Assembly (NCBI GenBank): GCA_030762895.1
Contig: CM061063.1
Location: forward strand, 73,281,836-73,345,835
From: Sophora flavescens
Taxonomy: Eukaryota; Streptophyta; Magnoliopsida; Fabales; Fabaceae
Direction: 5' to 3'
Length of the DNA stretch: 64,000 nt
Of the stretch, positions 44,411-56,692 are shown in pieces. Position 1 is the first letter of the stretch. Each line of letters begins with the position of its first letter. Below the pieces are notes generated by a model. It did not search any database and was not told the DNA's origin. It saw only the letters and a program-made list of their open reading frames with translations. A program made the position numbers and the translations under genes.

Positions 44411-46531
44411 AAAATTAGGACCTTTACTCATAAAAAGTACTAGTGTTTTTGCCCGTGCCCTGCACGAAGTTATAAGATGAATGATGTTGTGACGTCGTGG
44501 TGCGATATATTCTATATAGGAGTTAATATTTTTTTTAAAATAGTTATATCAAATTAAAAATATATATGTTGTTCTAATTAGGTGTAAATATTATTTATAT
44601 TATTTCACTCTACCTATATAAATTTAAATAATAAAAATTATACAGTATTAATATATGTTGAAAAGATTAGACAGTAAAAGTAAGTACTTGAAAATATTAC
44701 TGTTCATATTGTTAGTGTTCTTTCCGTAAAATTTATTTGGTTTGTTTCTCCTCTTTTCTCGTATGAGTTAACCATTTTTAGAAAATTTATTTATTATCAT
44801 ATTTTTTTTATTCTCTTTTGGAAATCTATTTGATTTTTCTCTTCTTTTCCTGTAACAATTAACCTTTTTTATAAAATATATTTAACTATCATATTATTTT
44901 TTTCCCTTCTCTCTTGAAAACCTATAGGATTTGTTTCTCCTGTTTTCGTGTATAAATTAACCTTGTTTACAAAATATATTTATCTATCGGATTTTGTTTT
45001 CTTACCTTTTGAAAATCAATTTGATTTGTTTCTCTTTTCTTCCCGAGCAAGTTAATTATAAATTTCAATATATGAAACAGATAATTTAAATGATAGCTTT
45101 TATTTTTTCCTTCAAATTACCATATACTATGATGGTGCACACTGCACATAGCATATACAACCAAGGTCATACAACGCACGGCCGCATAGTCTATATAAAA
45201 TGAAATTAAAAAAATAAAATAAAAAATGGATAATACACTTTCTGATATAGGATATAATGTATAAAGATGTTAGTAAAAATCTGATATAGGACCTCCTACA
45301 TAAAAAATGATATAATATAAAAACAACAAAGCATATAAGCGATATTAAATTAGGGTCCAAAACTACAGTTTCCATAGTAAGTTCAAAAAAAAACATAGAT
45401 ATTGTCCACGGGATTCCAAAATGCTGGAGGTTGTTAGTTAAAGGATTACAGACCCAAAATAAATTTCCATCTGCATCTAAGATAGACTTTAATCTTGGTT
45501 TATAAGACATGGACATATTAATTCATTAACAGGAATAGTAGCACATTAACATTAAAAAAACTACACTAAATATAATGAGTTTGATTTAGATAATCCAATT
45601 AATCTTTGGTGTTTTTCATTGATCTCTCATTTTTGTATGAATTTGTGTTAAAATTAGCGAATAACTTGTTTAGAGAATGATGATACTATTTAAGACCACA
45701 ACAACAGCATTTCGAATGCTTTAGTTCAAAACAAAATGGTTACAATGCAGTGTAAATGAGAATGTATGAATGAGAACTAAAGCTTCTAAAATGCTATAAA
45801 TAAATGGAAACATAAAGGTTTTAAAATGACTACTAATATTTTCTTCGAAAAAAAAGACTATTAATATCAAAATCGTCCAACCTGTTACAATGGAAGCTTT
45901 TCTCTTTTGCTTTTGTTTCATGAAAGGATGGATTTGGGTTGGAAAATAGGATAAGAAGAAAAGGCAAGAAGTAATAGAATCACATTGAATGAGTTGAAAT
46001 GGGCGATGGTATCAATAAATTTTTTTGAAACCGAAAACATTGGAAAAAATCAAATTATTAATATTATCTAATTTAATTTGTTTAACCATTTATCATTATT
46101 ATTTAATATTGATCCATTGAATATTTCCCAACCGGAACAGAAAATTCATTCATTGAACATTAATAGTAATAATAAGAAGAAAATCTGAAGTAATAATAAG
46201 TTTAAGCACATTCATGTAACATTCTCCACCCTGTACAAATGGGTATTAATTGTTAGAAATAATAATAATATAATATGAAGTAAAAAATGGTTCCATCCTT
46301 TACGACTTTGTACAACACTTTTGATAAAAATCCAAACTTTGTAAATTATAAATTATTTAAAAATCTTGATTACAATAGTTTGCTTTAATAATTGTTTGCA
46401 TTTTTCAATTCAGGAGATAAACGTCCATAACTACAAAGTATATGATAAGTTTCGATACACACTTAACTAAGGTGTCATTCTGACTTAAAACAATTACATC
46501 ACAAAAATTTAGATCATGACAGCTGCAAATT
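44411..46531. other. AT-rich intergenic DNA with a possible inverted-repeat element
   Basis: GCCCGTGCCCTGCACG (44,451) and, about 720 bp later, CAACGCACGGCCGC (about 45,171) form an imperfect inverted pair and may bound an unclassified transposon. A 129-codon minus frame (45,127-45,516) has low complexity. No gene was recognised. Confidence 0.35.
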
Positions 46532-46675
46532 TCAATCCTCTGTTTCCTTCTTAGCATGCTTCAATTTCGGCTGCTTTGTGCTAGAAGTTTGAGTTCCACA
46601 ATCATCATTGATAGAAGAAACATCACCAAATTCATACCATCTCTTTTGATTTTCATTATTTGTGGGAGTTGAATG
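46532..46675 (-). pseudogene. 3'-terminal coding exon of an unrecognised gene, cut by a solo LTR
   Basis: On the minus strand this reads KHSTPTNNENQKRWYEFG, VSSINDDCGTQTSSTKQPKL and KHAKKETED before a TGA at 46,534-46,532. The 5' part of the exon is on the other side of the LTR (50,872-50,852: ELIHDDK after acceptor TTTTGTAG). The two halves join in frame across the TSD. Hydrophilic and basic; no domain recognised. The upstream exon is at 51,004-50,949. Further 5' exons were not found in the window, so the locus is either truncated or the rest is unrecognised. Confidence 0.6.
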
Positions 46676-46938
46676 CTTGTTGTAACACCCCCTGGGCATT
46701 ACAATGTAAACACGTGCGGAAATAAATTAAAAAGTAATTTGCTGGTTGTTTTCGGAAAGTTATTTTCTTTGAAGTCAGAAAACTGGGGTATAAAAATTTT
46801 CTCCTGCGGATAACTCTGAAAAACCAAGATACTTACATCTAAACCGTAAAATCACATCCATAACAAAGTCTCTCAAAAAGTTTCAATTTTCAAAAAGAGA
46901 AAATTAAACCAAAGACTAATGTATAACACCACATTTAC

Positions 46939-47451
46939 TAGGGGTGAGCAAATGAAGGTGACCCGCCCGAAACCGCCCGACCCGTTACTAATTTTTGCGC
47001 AACGGTCGGGTTGAAATAGGTTGGCGGGTTGGGCGGGTGGAAAATTTGGTTTTAGATGGATAAGAGCGGGCGGGTTTGGGTCTGGTTTATGTCACCCATC
47101 GGAACCCGACCCGACCCGCTCATAACAAAAAAAATAAAAAATAAAAAATTTTAATGGAGAATGGACTGCCAAGACTGGATCTTAGATTTTTTTTCCCCTC
47201 TTCTGTTATATTTTTTTTTTGGTACTTAATTGGGTTGAAAGCCTTAAATTTTAATTAGGCTCGTTGGGTTTTTTTTTTAATTTTTTGGAATAAAATTAAA
47301 TAATTAAAAAGCCTAAACCCGTTTCAACCCGCCCAACCCGAACCCGCCCCACCCGATGGTATAGATGGGCGGGTTCGGTTTCCATTTTTTTTACCTCGAA
47401 CCCGCCCGAACCCGATGGTCCCCACCCGAACCCGCCCAATGATCACCCCTA
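46939..47451. mobile_element. hAT-like MITE nested in the solo LTR
   Basis: Begins TAGGGGTGAGCA and ends TGATCACCCCTA, flanked by an 8-bp duplication ACATTTAC (46,931-46,938; 47,452-47,459). 513 bp, non-coding, rich in CCCGAACCCGCCC and its complement GGGCGGGT, so the arms can pair. TIR sequence and 8-bp TSD fit the hAT superfamily. The related copy at about 32,735 reads ACCACATTCACTGACC here, an empty site. Confidence 0.88.
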
Positions 47452-48335
47452 ACATTTACTGTCTTTTTCAAATATACAACCTAACCAAGACTCCTAAGCT
47501 GGTCACTCTACAAGACATTCATTGGAAAGACCTTCGTGGTCATCCCACGAACAAAAGTGTCTTCAAACATCTAGATCTAAGTCTCCGAGTGACTTAGGAA
47601 AAACTCCTCTGCACCATCTGTATTAGAGTACCAAGGTACAACAGCAAAACCAGACGAAACCTGATATATTTGTAAGGATGAGACATCAATATATGGATTT
47701 AAACACGATAACCACATGTATGACACACAAAACATCGTATAGACATATAAAGTCATATATCATAAAATTCTCAGAAATAAACAAGTATTATATCAATGGG
47801 TTTCATACCCGAACAGTCATCGTCATTTAAAAAAAATGCATGACACTTCAATATTCAGGCTCTAACATAATCTCATGAGATCCCTTTGTCATTCTAAGAG
47901 TTGATCAAACTCAAATCGCCACCACTTTGGCATCACGTTAAGTGACTAAACATCCATATCATACTGTCCTATCCCAGGATGCAGTATTCCATGCTCATGG
48001 ATTTAATAACACATCATCCCATCCCAGGATGTAGTGATACATCATATTGTGAATACCTGATCATCAAGGCATCACTCCTAGTCCTATCAACGTGAGGCAC
48101 GTTTGCCTAAAATGTATGTAAAACAATTGTTCTCAACGTTTTCTTTGTGATCATTCTCTTTCGTTGTCGAAGCTCAAAAGCTAACGACTTTTCATAAATT
48201 TTAACGTTTTGAAATTATCAACATCAACACGGGACACGTAGTATGAGTGCTCAATCACAACACCTTAGACCGATGCACCAGTCAAGACTTATGGTCATAG
48301 AAAACAACATTCACCTTTAATAATGTTTATCAACC

Positions 48336-48447
48336 GTGATTAGGACACACAGTCCACAACAACGTGATTAGGACACACAGTCCACAACAACATGAATAGG
48401 ACACACAGTCCACAACAACGTGAATAGGACACACAGTCCACAACAAC
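48336..48447 (+). repeat. 4 x 28-bp minisatellite
   Basis: Units of the form GTGATTAGGACACACAGTCC plus ACAACAAC at 48,336, 48,364, 48,392 and 48,420; near identical. Lies inside the solo LTR. Confidence 0.93.
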
Positions 48448-50851
48448 GTGACACGGATCAAAGATCTACATGTAAATTACAGAACACTAGTATTCTGACG
48501 TCACGCATACTAGATTCACTTTCCAACGTATTTATTATTTTTCGTTCAGTGAAACACAGATACCAAATGAAACTTCATCAACTTATTCAATCTTGCCGGA
48601 ATATTTTCAAAAGTAAATTTTCCCATAAATCCTTTTCATTGAAATTCATTTAGAAACACTAAGTTATAGATAAATCCACTTTTTCCTTAAACCCGCCTTC
48701 TTTTGAAATTCTTCCATTTTTCGAAACAATATCCTAACTTTTTAAAAATCCTTTTCTAAAGTCATTGCTAACCCGAAAAATATTTTTAAATCATTTTTCT
48801 CATGAATTATATTTTATAAACACCTTTCGAAATGGTTTCCGTTTATATGAAAAGAAACTGATAAGTTAAATGTTTTTCCTTGTAACTTTAAAATATTTCA
48901 ACGCTTAGTTCTTAAAATGATTTTCCACTTCATTCTTGAAAATGATAACATACTAAAATGTATTTCTTTCTCAATTCCATTCTTATTCTTCTTCTTTCAT
49001 CAAAAGAAATTGACACATAAATTTCTTAAAATAACTTTTCATCTACATTTTGAAAAAGATAATGTACTGAAATATTTTTACAATTTCAACCTTGTAATTA
49101 TCCATTACTTTCTCTTTTATCAAAAGAAATCATCAACTAAATATTATCATTGTCAAAATTCCCCATAAGGCTTTTTAAGGCTTTTATCTCAATAATTGAT
49201 TGAGCAATGACGAATGTCAGGCTTCTTAGACAACAATCCACAGCAGTATAATTTTCACATCAACATTATTTCAGATAATACAGTTCATGCCATATCTCCA
49301 AGCTATAACACATTTCTACCAATAAATCATCAAGCTAAGATATGTAAAACTGAAAATTTGAATCACATCAGATAAACTCAGGAAATCACAATAAAATTTA
49401 AAACAACTTAACATTCCACAAATAATAGCATATAGCTATCGGCAAAAATCCCTCAGGTAACCTCCCTGACCTGATTCCAAAGCAAACAAAGTCTTTCGTT
49501 CTTTGTTGAGTGCTATGATCTTCCTCGACTTGCTTCGCGACAGAAGTCTAAAGATTCCAACACATAACGCAAGTTAAAAACAACCAAAAACATCCTATCT
49601 ATCTAAGGCATAGGTTCGGCCATGACATGTAAATAGGGTTAGAGATTTCAAAATTTCTCAGACTCAAGGATTAATGATCCTTAAGTATCATAGATTCATA
49701 AACAATGATCATTTAACAAGGATTGAACAAAATTCCTCTAAGCTATTAGCCTAGGGTTTCGGCCTTGACCTCCAAAATAGGATAGAAATTTTCAAACTTT
49801 TCAAGATCTTGGATTTAACAACTAAAGGTACAAAAGAGTTCAAATCAATGATCATTTAACAAAAGTTGAAACAAAACTTCCTTGCTCCACAAATACCTAG
49901 ATTCGGCCTTGTTAGGAAAATAGGGTAGGAAATTTTTGTTTGATACAAGCTCTTAGGTAAACAATATAGAGATCATTGTGAGTCCATAGAAATTAGTTTT
50001 AACTCAAATGGATTTTTCTACTAATTCCTAGAGATTTTTGAAGTTTCTAGATCTAAGAATAAAAAATGAGTGAATATGGTATAACTCTCAAAATGAATGA
50101 AAAGAATACTAAGATGAGTAAGAGCATAGATCATTACCCTTGAAACTTGAAGAAAATGATGAAGATGAACACTTGAAGAAGTAGAACTATGGAGCTTGAA
50201 GTGAAGTAAAGTTGAACATGAAAGAAAATGAGTGTTTATATAGAGGGAGAGATAGTGAGTGTCGTGAGGAGGAGAGGATGAGTGAGCTTGGAGAGCAAGT
50301 TTTGGTTAGGGAGGCGTTTGGTTGGAAAAAGTGAGAGAAAAATGATTTTTGGATTAAAGTATATTATAATTTGAAAAGTGTGATCATGACACTTTTCTAG
50401 GGTGTGACTAGAGACTTCTATCAACATGTCCTACTTTTCCAACAGGTCACTTCAACCCTTTTTAGCTCCCTATTCTACTCCATTGGGTATCCGGTTAAGG
50501 TTTCCGATCGTAGTTTTCAACGATTTCGTCCGAATAAAATATTTTATTTTATTTTCGAACGAAAATTTTTGAAAATGTCCAAGACCATTGGAAACACTAC
50601 AAAAAAACTAACCGTTTCATTCACGGGTCAAAATTATGTTTTCTGCTTAGTAAACTTTTACTGTCAGTGAAAACGCAGACCGATTTTCGTCTGAATTTTC
50701 CACAAAAAATTTTACCGTGACCTTTTATGGCGAGGTATAGCAAGACAATGATTTTAGTTTATCTAAAATCATTTTTTGGATTTTATAAAAAATAAACACA
50801 AATAAACATGTATTTACTGTTATAGAAAGACAGAGAAATCAGGGGGTTACA

Positions 50852-50872
50852 CTTGTCATCATGTATTAATTC
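50852..50872 (-). pseudogene. 5' part of the LTR-interrupted exon
   Basis: On the minus strand the acceptor TTTAATTTTGTAG precedes GAATTAATACATGATGACAAG, coding ELIHDDK. It includes the right CTTGT duplication and continues at 46,675. Confidence 0.55.
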
Positions 50873-50948
50873 CTACAAAATTAAACTGCAACATGATGGA
50901 CTATAATACAATAAAACATAAGCACTTTAGTAAGTTCATAGCATGTAC

Positions 50949-51004
50949 CTCAGAGTTCTCCCCCATTTGCTGAGAAAAATAATTTCTGATATTGGAGTCC
51001 CAAA
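50949..51004 (-). pseudogene. Penultimate exon of the same unrecognised gene
   Basis: 56 bp between acceptor GCATTGTAG and donor GAG|GTACAT on the minus strand, coding WDSNIRNYFSQQMGENSE in the frame that continues into ELIHDD. The 76-bp intron between the exons has a normal AT-rich composition. Supported by splice sites and frame only. Confidence 0.5.
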
Positions 51005-53750
51005 CTACAATGCAACCCTACAGTACCATAAATTACAGAAAGCTAGATTCAATTAAAACTGTTAGTTTTTATGAAAATATAATTAAACGCAAGAAATTGG
51101 GCTTGGTGGCCATGGATGTCTCCTATGTCAAAATACTTCCATCCTCCCCATTCAAAATCAAAAGGAACCTAGGAATATTATGCTTATATCAAACATATAT
51201 ATTCATGTAGTGAACCTTAAATAACATATCTATTTTATACTTACTATCAATCTTTTTTTTTATTATCTAAAATATCTCATTTTTAAGCTTGCACATAACA
51301 AAAACCCTGTATTTAATAACATAAAACATTTCCAAAAAAAATTCTAATAATTTGAAATTTTTCTCTCATGAAAATCTATATTATTTATTTTTCCTTGTTA
51401 AAAATCAATAAAGAATTAAAATAAATCAGTATAAAAATGATAAATTTATTTTTATTAAGAAACCAATTTAAAATAAATTAAGAAATGAAAACATTGAAAC
51501 CTATTTTTGAAGTCAAAATATATTGAAATAATAAATCTATTTAAAGGATAATTATTTTTGATACATTCAATCTCCGTAAAAAAAAAAAGTTATTTAAAAA
51601 TTTAATCATAGGCTTTGGAAAAGGTTTAGAATAGTTACTGATAAGTTTTCATTAATTTTTAAATATTTTTTAAAATATTTTCATAATCTAATTGGTATTG
51701 TACATCTCCCAATATTTAATTTAATAATTAATAACATAAAATATTTACAAAAAAATTTGGCAGTCACAATGTATATGATTCTCTGTGTAATATCTTTAAT
51801 AACATAAAACATTTAGTAAAAATTTATCTTCATCCGAAAAAAAGAATTTCTTTAAAATCTATATTAATTATTTCTCTTCGTTAAATCATTCATCAATTAT
51901 TTCTCTAAAAAAGGCATAATCATTTTCTAAAAAAATGACAATTTAGAATGAAAAAGAAATATTTCTCCCCTGATTATAATTTACAAAAATGCCATGCATC
52001 AGAGGTAAGACATAGTCAAGAATAAAATCATCCATTCAAACACTCCAGAATGAGTTGTAAATATATATAGTTAGAAATTCGAATTTCTTCAAAATAAAAA
52101 TAAAATAAAATAAAATAAATATTGGAATTCTACTTGTCATTAATTATACTCTTGGGAAGTAATCTGGAAAGAAAGAGAAATGATTCACATTCCAAGACAT
52201 AAATTAATAAATACACATTTTAATTATAATAAATATGTCTAGAAAACAACTAAAATTTGAATTTTAAAATAAAATTTGAATTAAAATTTAAAATTTAAAA
52301 TAAAAGAATGAAAAGGAAGAGTCATGGGGTAGGATGAAAGAAATTGATCATGTTTTCAAAGGAGAAATATCATATGAGAATCTACAAAGTTCGTATTGGA
52401 ATCAGATGAGCAATTAATATGAACAATTAAACTCTTAATAAAATGTCTTGAAAACAATTAAAAAATTTAAATTTGAAATTTATATTATATGAGCAATTGA
52501 TAAAATGTCTTGAAAATCACTAACAAAATTGAAAATCAAAATTTTAATCAAAATTTAAAATTTAAAATAAAAGAAGTATAATGGCAACAACAACATATAA
52601 TAATAATAATAATAATAATTTTTAAAAATAGGCTCAACAAAAAAAAAACGATTTGTTCTCTGTTTAGGAGAACTTCCAAAACTGATATAAATATCATTTA
52701 GTTAAAAGATAAATGTTAAGAAAAATAAAAACGAAAACAATGCCGACAGCATATATGTTCCTTTTCTTCTCTTCATCGAGTAGTTCTCTAATATATCTCA
52801 GCCCCGTGACAATTCAGTTGCTGCAAAATATGCATTGACAATAAGCAATATGAAAAAACCAAATAAAAATCCCAATACTAAAAAAAGGTAAAAAAACGAA
52901 AAAAATAACAAAAGATGAATTAGCAGGCTTGCGTTTGTGACGAGAAGATGGATGTCGCCCCATGAGTTTCTTCATCATCTTTATTGGAGCCTTCATGTAT
53001 TAATCCCTAAACTTGCATCACTTTAAGATATAGTTGAGGAGTATGATTGATAAATTAAATTAAAAATAAAAATAGAGAAAGAGGAAGAATAAATAGACTC
53101 ATTACAAGTGGTTCACGTGCTTTCACATTTTCGCCATGGATCTCCTCTTATTTCTGTGTTTGTCCATCATATATATCAAGTAAAGAAAAAAAAAGGAAAC
53201 GTTGGGTGGTGGAGGGAAAAATATGACAAAAAAGCAAACACAAAGATGGAAACCATTAAACGGCGGTAGTATCTCTCCGGGAGAAAAAAACAAATAGGAG
53301 GTTGTCAAGGAAGGCGGTGGCTGAAAGGCGAATGTCTCCTTGAAGGTGGTGGTGGTCGCTTGGTAGTGGTGGTGGTCTGGATTCAAAGGAAGAAAGGGAA
53401 AAAGAAGAAAGACATGGGAAAATGAAACTGACAGAGAAACAGAGAAAAGATTAATGTGAAAAATATGAAAAGCCACTATTTATTTTCTGGTTGAATGCAT
53501 AGTAAAATTATTAGTTACTATTTTCAATATATTGAAAGTGTAAATATAAATTTTGAAATTTAAAAGAGATAGAAGGAAAATAAGAGAGAAAAAGCTCATG
53601 AAAAGAGAGTGAAATAATTAGTTACCAATTTTTAAGGTATTGGAATAATGCAACAATAAATAAAAATTTAAAAGAGACAGAGGAAGAAAGAGAATGAAAT
53701 AATTAGTTATCATTTTTCAAGGTATTGGAATAATACAATCAGTGATGATA
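51005..53750. other. AT-rich DNA, no confident gene
   Basis: Very AT-rich with runs of A and T. Two minus-strand frames (52,996-52,814, 60 codons, basic N-terminus and one hydrophobic segment; 53,476-53,123, 117 codons, low-complexity) could belong to a small transcript, but there is no homology, and the Phe/Pro-rich sequence is probably compositional. Confidence 0.35.
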
Positions 53751-54133
53751 CACTTACATATTCTAATATATAAATTATCAAATATTTTAATTCTAATAAA
53801 TAATTAGTTGTTATCCACTAATTCTATTTATGGAAAGATTTAGAAGTTACTTATTGTAAGATTGTTGTAGGATTAAACATGATCGTGACACGTGTCCAAA
53901 CTTTATTTAGAATGGGGAAAGAATTATATTTTAATATAGAAACACTTGCATATTCTAATATATACATTATCAAATATTTTAATTCTAATAAATAATTAGT
54001 TGTTATCCACTAATTCTGTTTAAGAAAAGATTTAGAAGTTACTTATTGTAAAATTGTTGTAGGATTAAATGTGATCGTGACACGTGTCCGAACTTTCCTT
54101 AAAATAGGGGAAAATTTGTATTTTAATATAGAT
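53751..54133. repeat. Tandem duplication, 2 x ~192 bp, each with a G-box
   Basis: 53,751-53,942 and 53,943-54,133 share most positions (CACTT(A/G)CATATTCTAATATA ... ATTTTAATATAG). Each contains GACACGTGTCC, a perfect G-box (CACGTG at 53,889 and 54,081). Confidence 0.9.
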
Positions 54134-54367
54134 ATAGATATAAGTGAGTTTTATCCTTTTAGACCATGATAAAGATCTCTCAGACTCTTGGGGGGTATAC
54201 AGCAAGTGTGGTACAAGTCCGTTGTTGTGTAAACCTAAACCCGCGCTCAATAGTCAATATATAGAAGTTGTTGTGGCTAAAAAGCTAAGATAGTGGGAAA
54301 AAATAAGCAAAACCAAACATGCCCTTAGGGTAGAAATGTGAAATAATTGAAAAATTACCCAAATCTG

Positions 54368-54481
54368 TGTTGAGCGAAATAGAGGAGATTGGAGAGGAGG
54401 GTTTCATCAATGTCGAAAATCCAAGCCTCCTTGCCATCACCACTCAATTGAAGACTCTTAGCATACTCCGCAGCCTATTTG
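54368..54481 (-). pseudogene. Acid phosphatase / vegetative storage protein-like exon fragment (3' part)
   Basis: HAD-superfamily (class IIIB) plant acid phosphatases hydrolyse phosphomonoesters and use a DxDxT nucleophile motif. The minus strand reads REYAKSLQLSGDGKEAWIFD followed by IDETLLSNLLYFAQHRFG; DIDET is that motif and GDG-K-AWIFD-DETLLSNL-YY is the family signature. A donor (TTTGG|GTAATT) follows at about 54,367. The exon continues beyond the Tat element at 60,378-60,350 with the matching SKRYVVDLETV. Only this exon is visible, so it is a fragment. Confidence 0.75.
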
Positions 54482-54486
54482 AAACC

Positions 54487-54996
54487 TGTACTGACCGAAA
54501 ATATAAGGTCGAGGACTTGTTAATAAACTGGACCAACCGAGCTTACTCTTATAAATGGGCCTTGACTCGAACTCCTCCAAAGTCGAGGACTCGTTAATAC
54601 ACTTATCATCCGAGAATAAATACTCGGATCTATCCCAAAATAAACCACCGGTGAAGGAACCTCGATCCCGTGCAATCCAGTCACAACTGACTGGGACGAA
54701 TATCTCGCTGGTCCAAATATCCCTCCGCATAACTCGGAGCCTTATCCTTATCTTTATCTAGTTACGATAACAATCCGATCCTAACAAATAGGATCTCAAC
54801 AACAGTCCAACTCAAACTGTTACACCAAAACATCTCTATAAATAGGGGTCCAACCCCCTCACTTAGAACTACGTTTGCTTTGATTCCCATTTGGATACGT
54901 AGGAGCAGAATTCTGATTCTGTCAAGCTATTCCAAAACACTCCCACAAGAGCTTCTCCGGACGAGTATCTCTCACTTGAGATATTTGGACGGAACA
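54487..54996 (+). repeat. 5' LTR of the Tat-type element
   Basis: 510 bp; CTCTATAAATAGGGGTCC near 54,834 is a probable TATA region. About 3% different from the 3' LTR, mostly transitions. Confidence 0.93.
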
Positions 54997-54998
54997 TT

Positions 54999-55016
54999 TG
55001 GCGCCGTCTGTGGGGA
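54999..55016 (+). other. Primer binding site
   Basis: TGGCGCCGTCTGTGGGGA, two bases after the 5' LTR; common among Tat-group elements. tRNA not assigned. Confidence 0.85.
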
Positions 55017-55046
55017 TCGAAGAAAAATTTTCCCATACCACAAACA

Positions 55047-56692
55047 ATGGTGAGGACAAGGAGCGGGAACTGCAGGAGAGAGGGGGCAGAGAATGCCAAC
55101 AATGGGGATAATGGAGAACGATCCATAAACCCAGCGATGGCGACCGACAATCCCATTATTCAAGAACTCCTCGCACAAGTGGCAATGCTGAGAAGGGAGA
55201 ATGAGGAGATTCGTCGGCAGAACAGCCGTCGTGAACGAGAACAAAGCAGAGAAAGGTCTGCCTCTCTCCTCATGAGAGGGAGCGCCGGACAGCTGAGAAT
55301 GAAGGATCCAGAAACACGCGCAGAGAAGAAGGAATCCCACAACCCCGTGTTTCTCACCATGTTGACCGAAGAGGCGAGGAGGAATTTCCTAGGCAGGCCC
55401 CTGAACTTTCACTTCAGGCAAATAGGCCTAATGAAAGGGCTGGCACGCGGAGGCCAAGACATCCCTTCACCGATGCCATCATGGAGGTTCCTCTACCAGC
55501 CAACTCCAAACCAATAAATATTGACAGGTATGATGGCACATCGGACCCAGAATGCCATTTAGATGCTTTCACTACTCAAATATATCTCTTTACTGACGAT
55601 GATGCTGTCATGTGTAAAGTCTTCCCTACTACCCTGAAAGATGCTGCGTTAAGCAGGTATACTCAGCTACCGCCAGCATCAGTTGACTCCTTTGACACGT
55701 TTATGACTAAATTCAATGCTCAGTTTGCCACGAGCCGAGCTCATCAAAAAACCTCGGCCTCGTTGGTGAATTTTAAGCAAGAAAAAAACGAGTCTCTGCG
55801 TGATTTTATGGCCAGGTTCAGCAAAGAGACTATCCTGATCCGGAACCTCAGTGCCGATGTCGTACTACATACTATCTTGACCGGATTACGGCCTGGCCCT
55901 TTCGCCAGACACCTAGCTCGGAAGACTCCATCCAGTATGGATGAGTTGAGGAGAAAAGCTGCCGGATTCATTAATATGGAGGAGATAGAAGAGTCTAAGA
56001 AAAGGGAAAGAACCAATGATTCAGATAGGCGAGAAGGGAGAGAGAAGAGGAGGGCTGGAGGTGACAAGCAGAAATTTAAAAACATATCTGAGCATTTACA
56101 TAGGGGGCCAAAGTATGAGCACTATACCCCCCTCAACACAAATCGAGCTCGGGTATTTGAGGAAGCTTACAACGCAGAACTTTTACAGCTCCCCAACCGT
56201 GGCCACACGCCCCAGAATGTTGATCGACAGAAGCATTGTCGGTACCATGTAACTACGGGCATACCACCGAGGAGTGCTGGGTCCCGCGTGACAAGATTGA
56301 GGAGTTAGTACAAGCTGGTCATCTGAACAATTTCGTTCGGAGAAATCACAACAATGGTGAAGGCGCGTGGCAGAGGTAAAAGAAGAGGAGGTGGCCAAAG
56401 CCCTCGAAGGGGCGGCGGTCGGCAAAATAATGAAAGAACAGAAAATAAGGAAGATCGGAATGAAAGGAGGGAGGAGGATAACACTGTCCGAGGTGTAATA
56501 AACACTATTTCTGGTGGATTCATGGGAGGAGGCACAACCAGTTCAGCTCGGAGAAAACACCCGCGGGCTATTCGGGCTGTAAACTCGGTAGCTGGCAAAC
56601 CCTCGAGGATTTCCCCACCGATTATTTTCTCCGATGAAGACTTCTTGGGTGTGGATCCTAATCAGGACGACCCAATGGTAATCACAGTGTAA
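55047..56692 (+). pseudogene. Tat-type gag
   Basis: Capsid precursor. The ATG at 55,047 gives MVRTRSGNCRREGAENANN and a coiled MLRRENEEIRRQNSRRERE. A shift near 55,480 leads to the capsid domain in a 275-codon frame: PINIDRYDGTSDPECHLDAF, LSRYTQLPPASVDSFDTF, SLVNFKQEKNESLRDFMARF and LRPGPFARHLARKTPSSMDE. A shift near 56,250 breaks the zinc knuckle (CRYH ... HTTEECW). A basic Gly/Arg-rich linker (RGRGKRRGGGQSPRRGGGR) follows, and the segment ends at a single TAA (56,690-56,692) before protease. Confidence 0.9.

Larger units (their letters stand above)
46681..50851 (+). mobile_element. Solo LTR, 4.17 kb, complete with TSD
   Basis: Starts TGTAACACCCCCTG, ends CAGGGGGTTACA, and is flanked by the exact duplication CTTGT (46,676-46,680; 50,852-50,856). 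The 5-bp TSD and TG...CA ends indicate LTR-retrotransposon integration followed by LTR-LTR recombination. No PBS, gag or pol is present. It matches the copies at 32.5-38.0 kb and, reversed, at 62.45-64.0 kb. It contains a hAT-like MITE and a 4 x 28-bp minisatellite (48,336-48,447). The short frames within are not conserved genes. Confidence 0.87.

Noticed and set aside
52814..53476. Small secreted or membrane protein gene on the minus strand
   Set aside because: Frames are short and Phe/Pro/His-rich from compositional bias; splice sites were not convincing.
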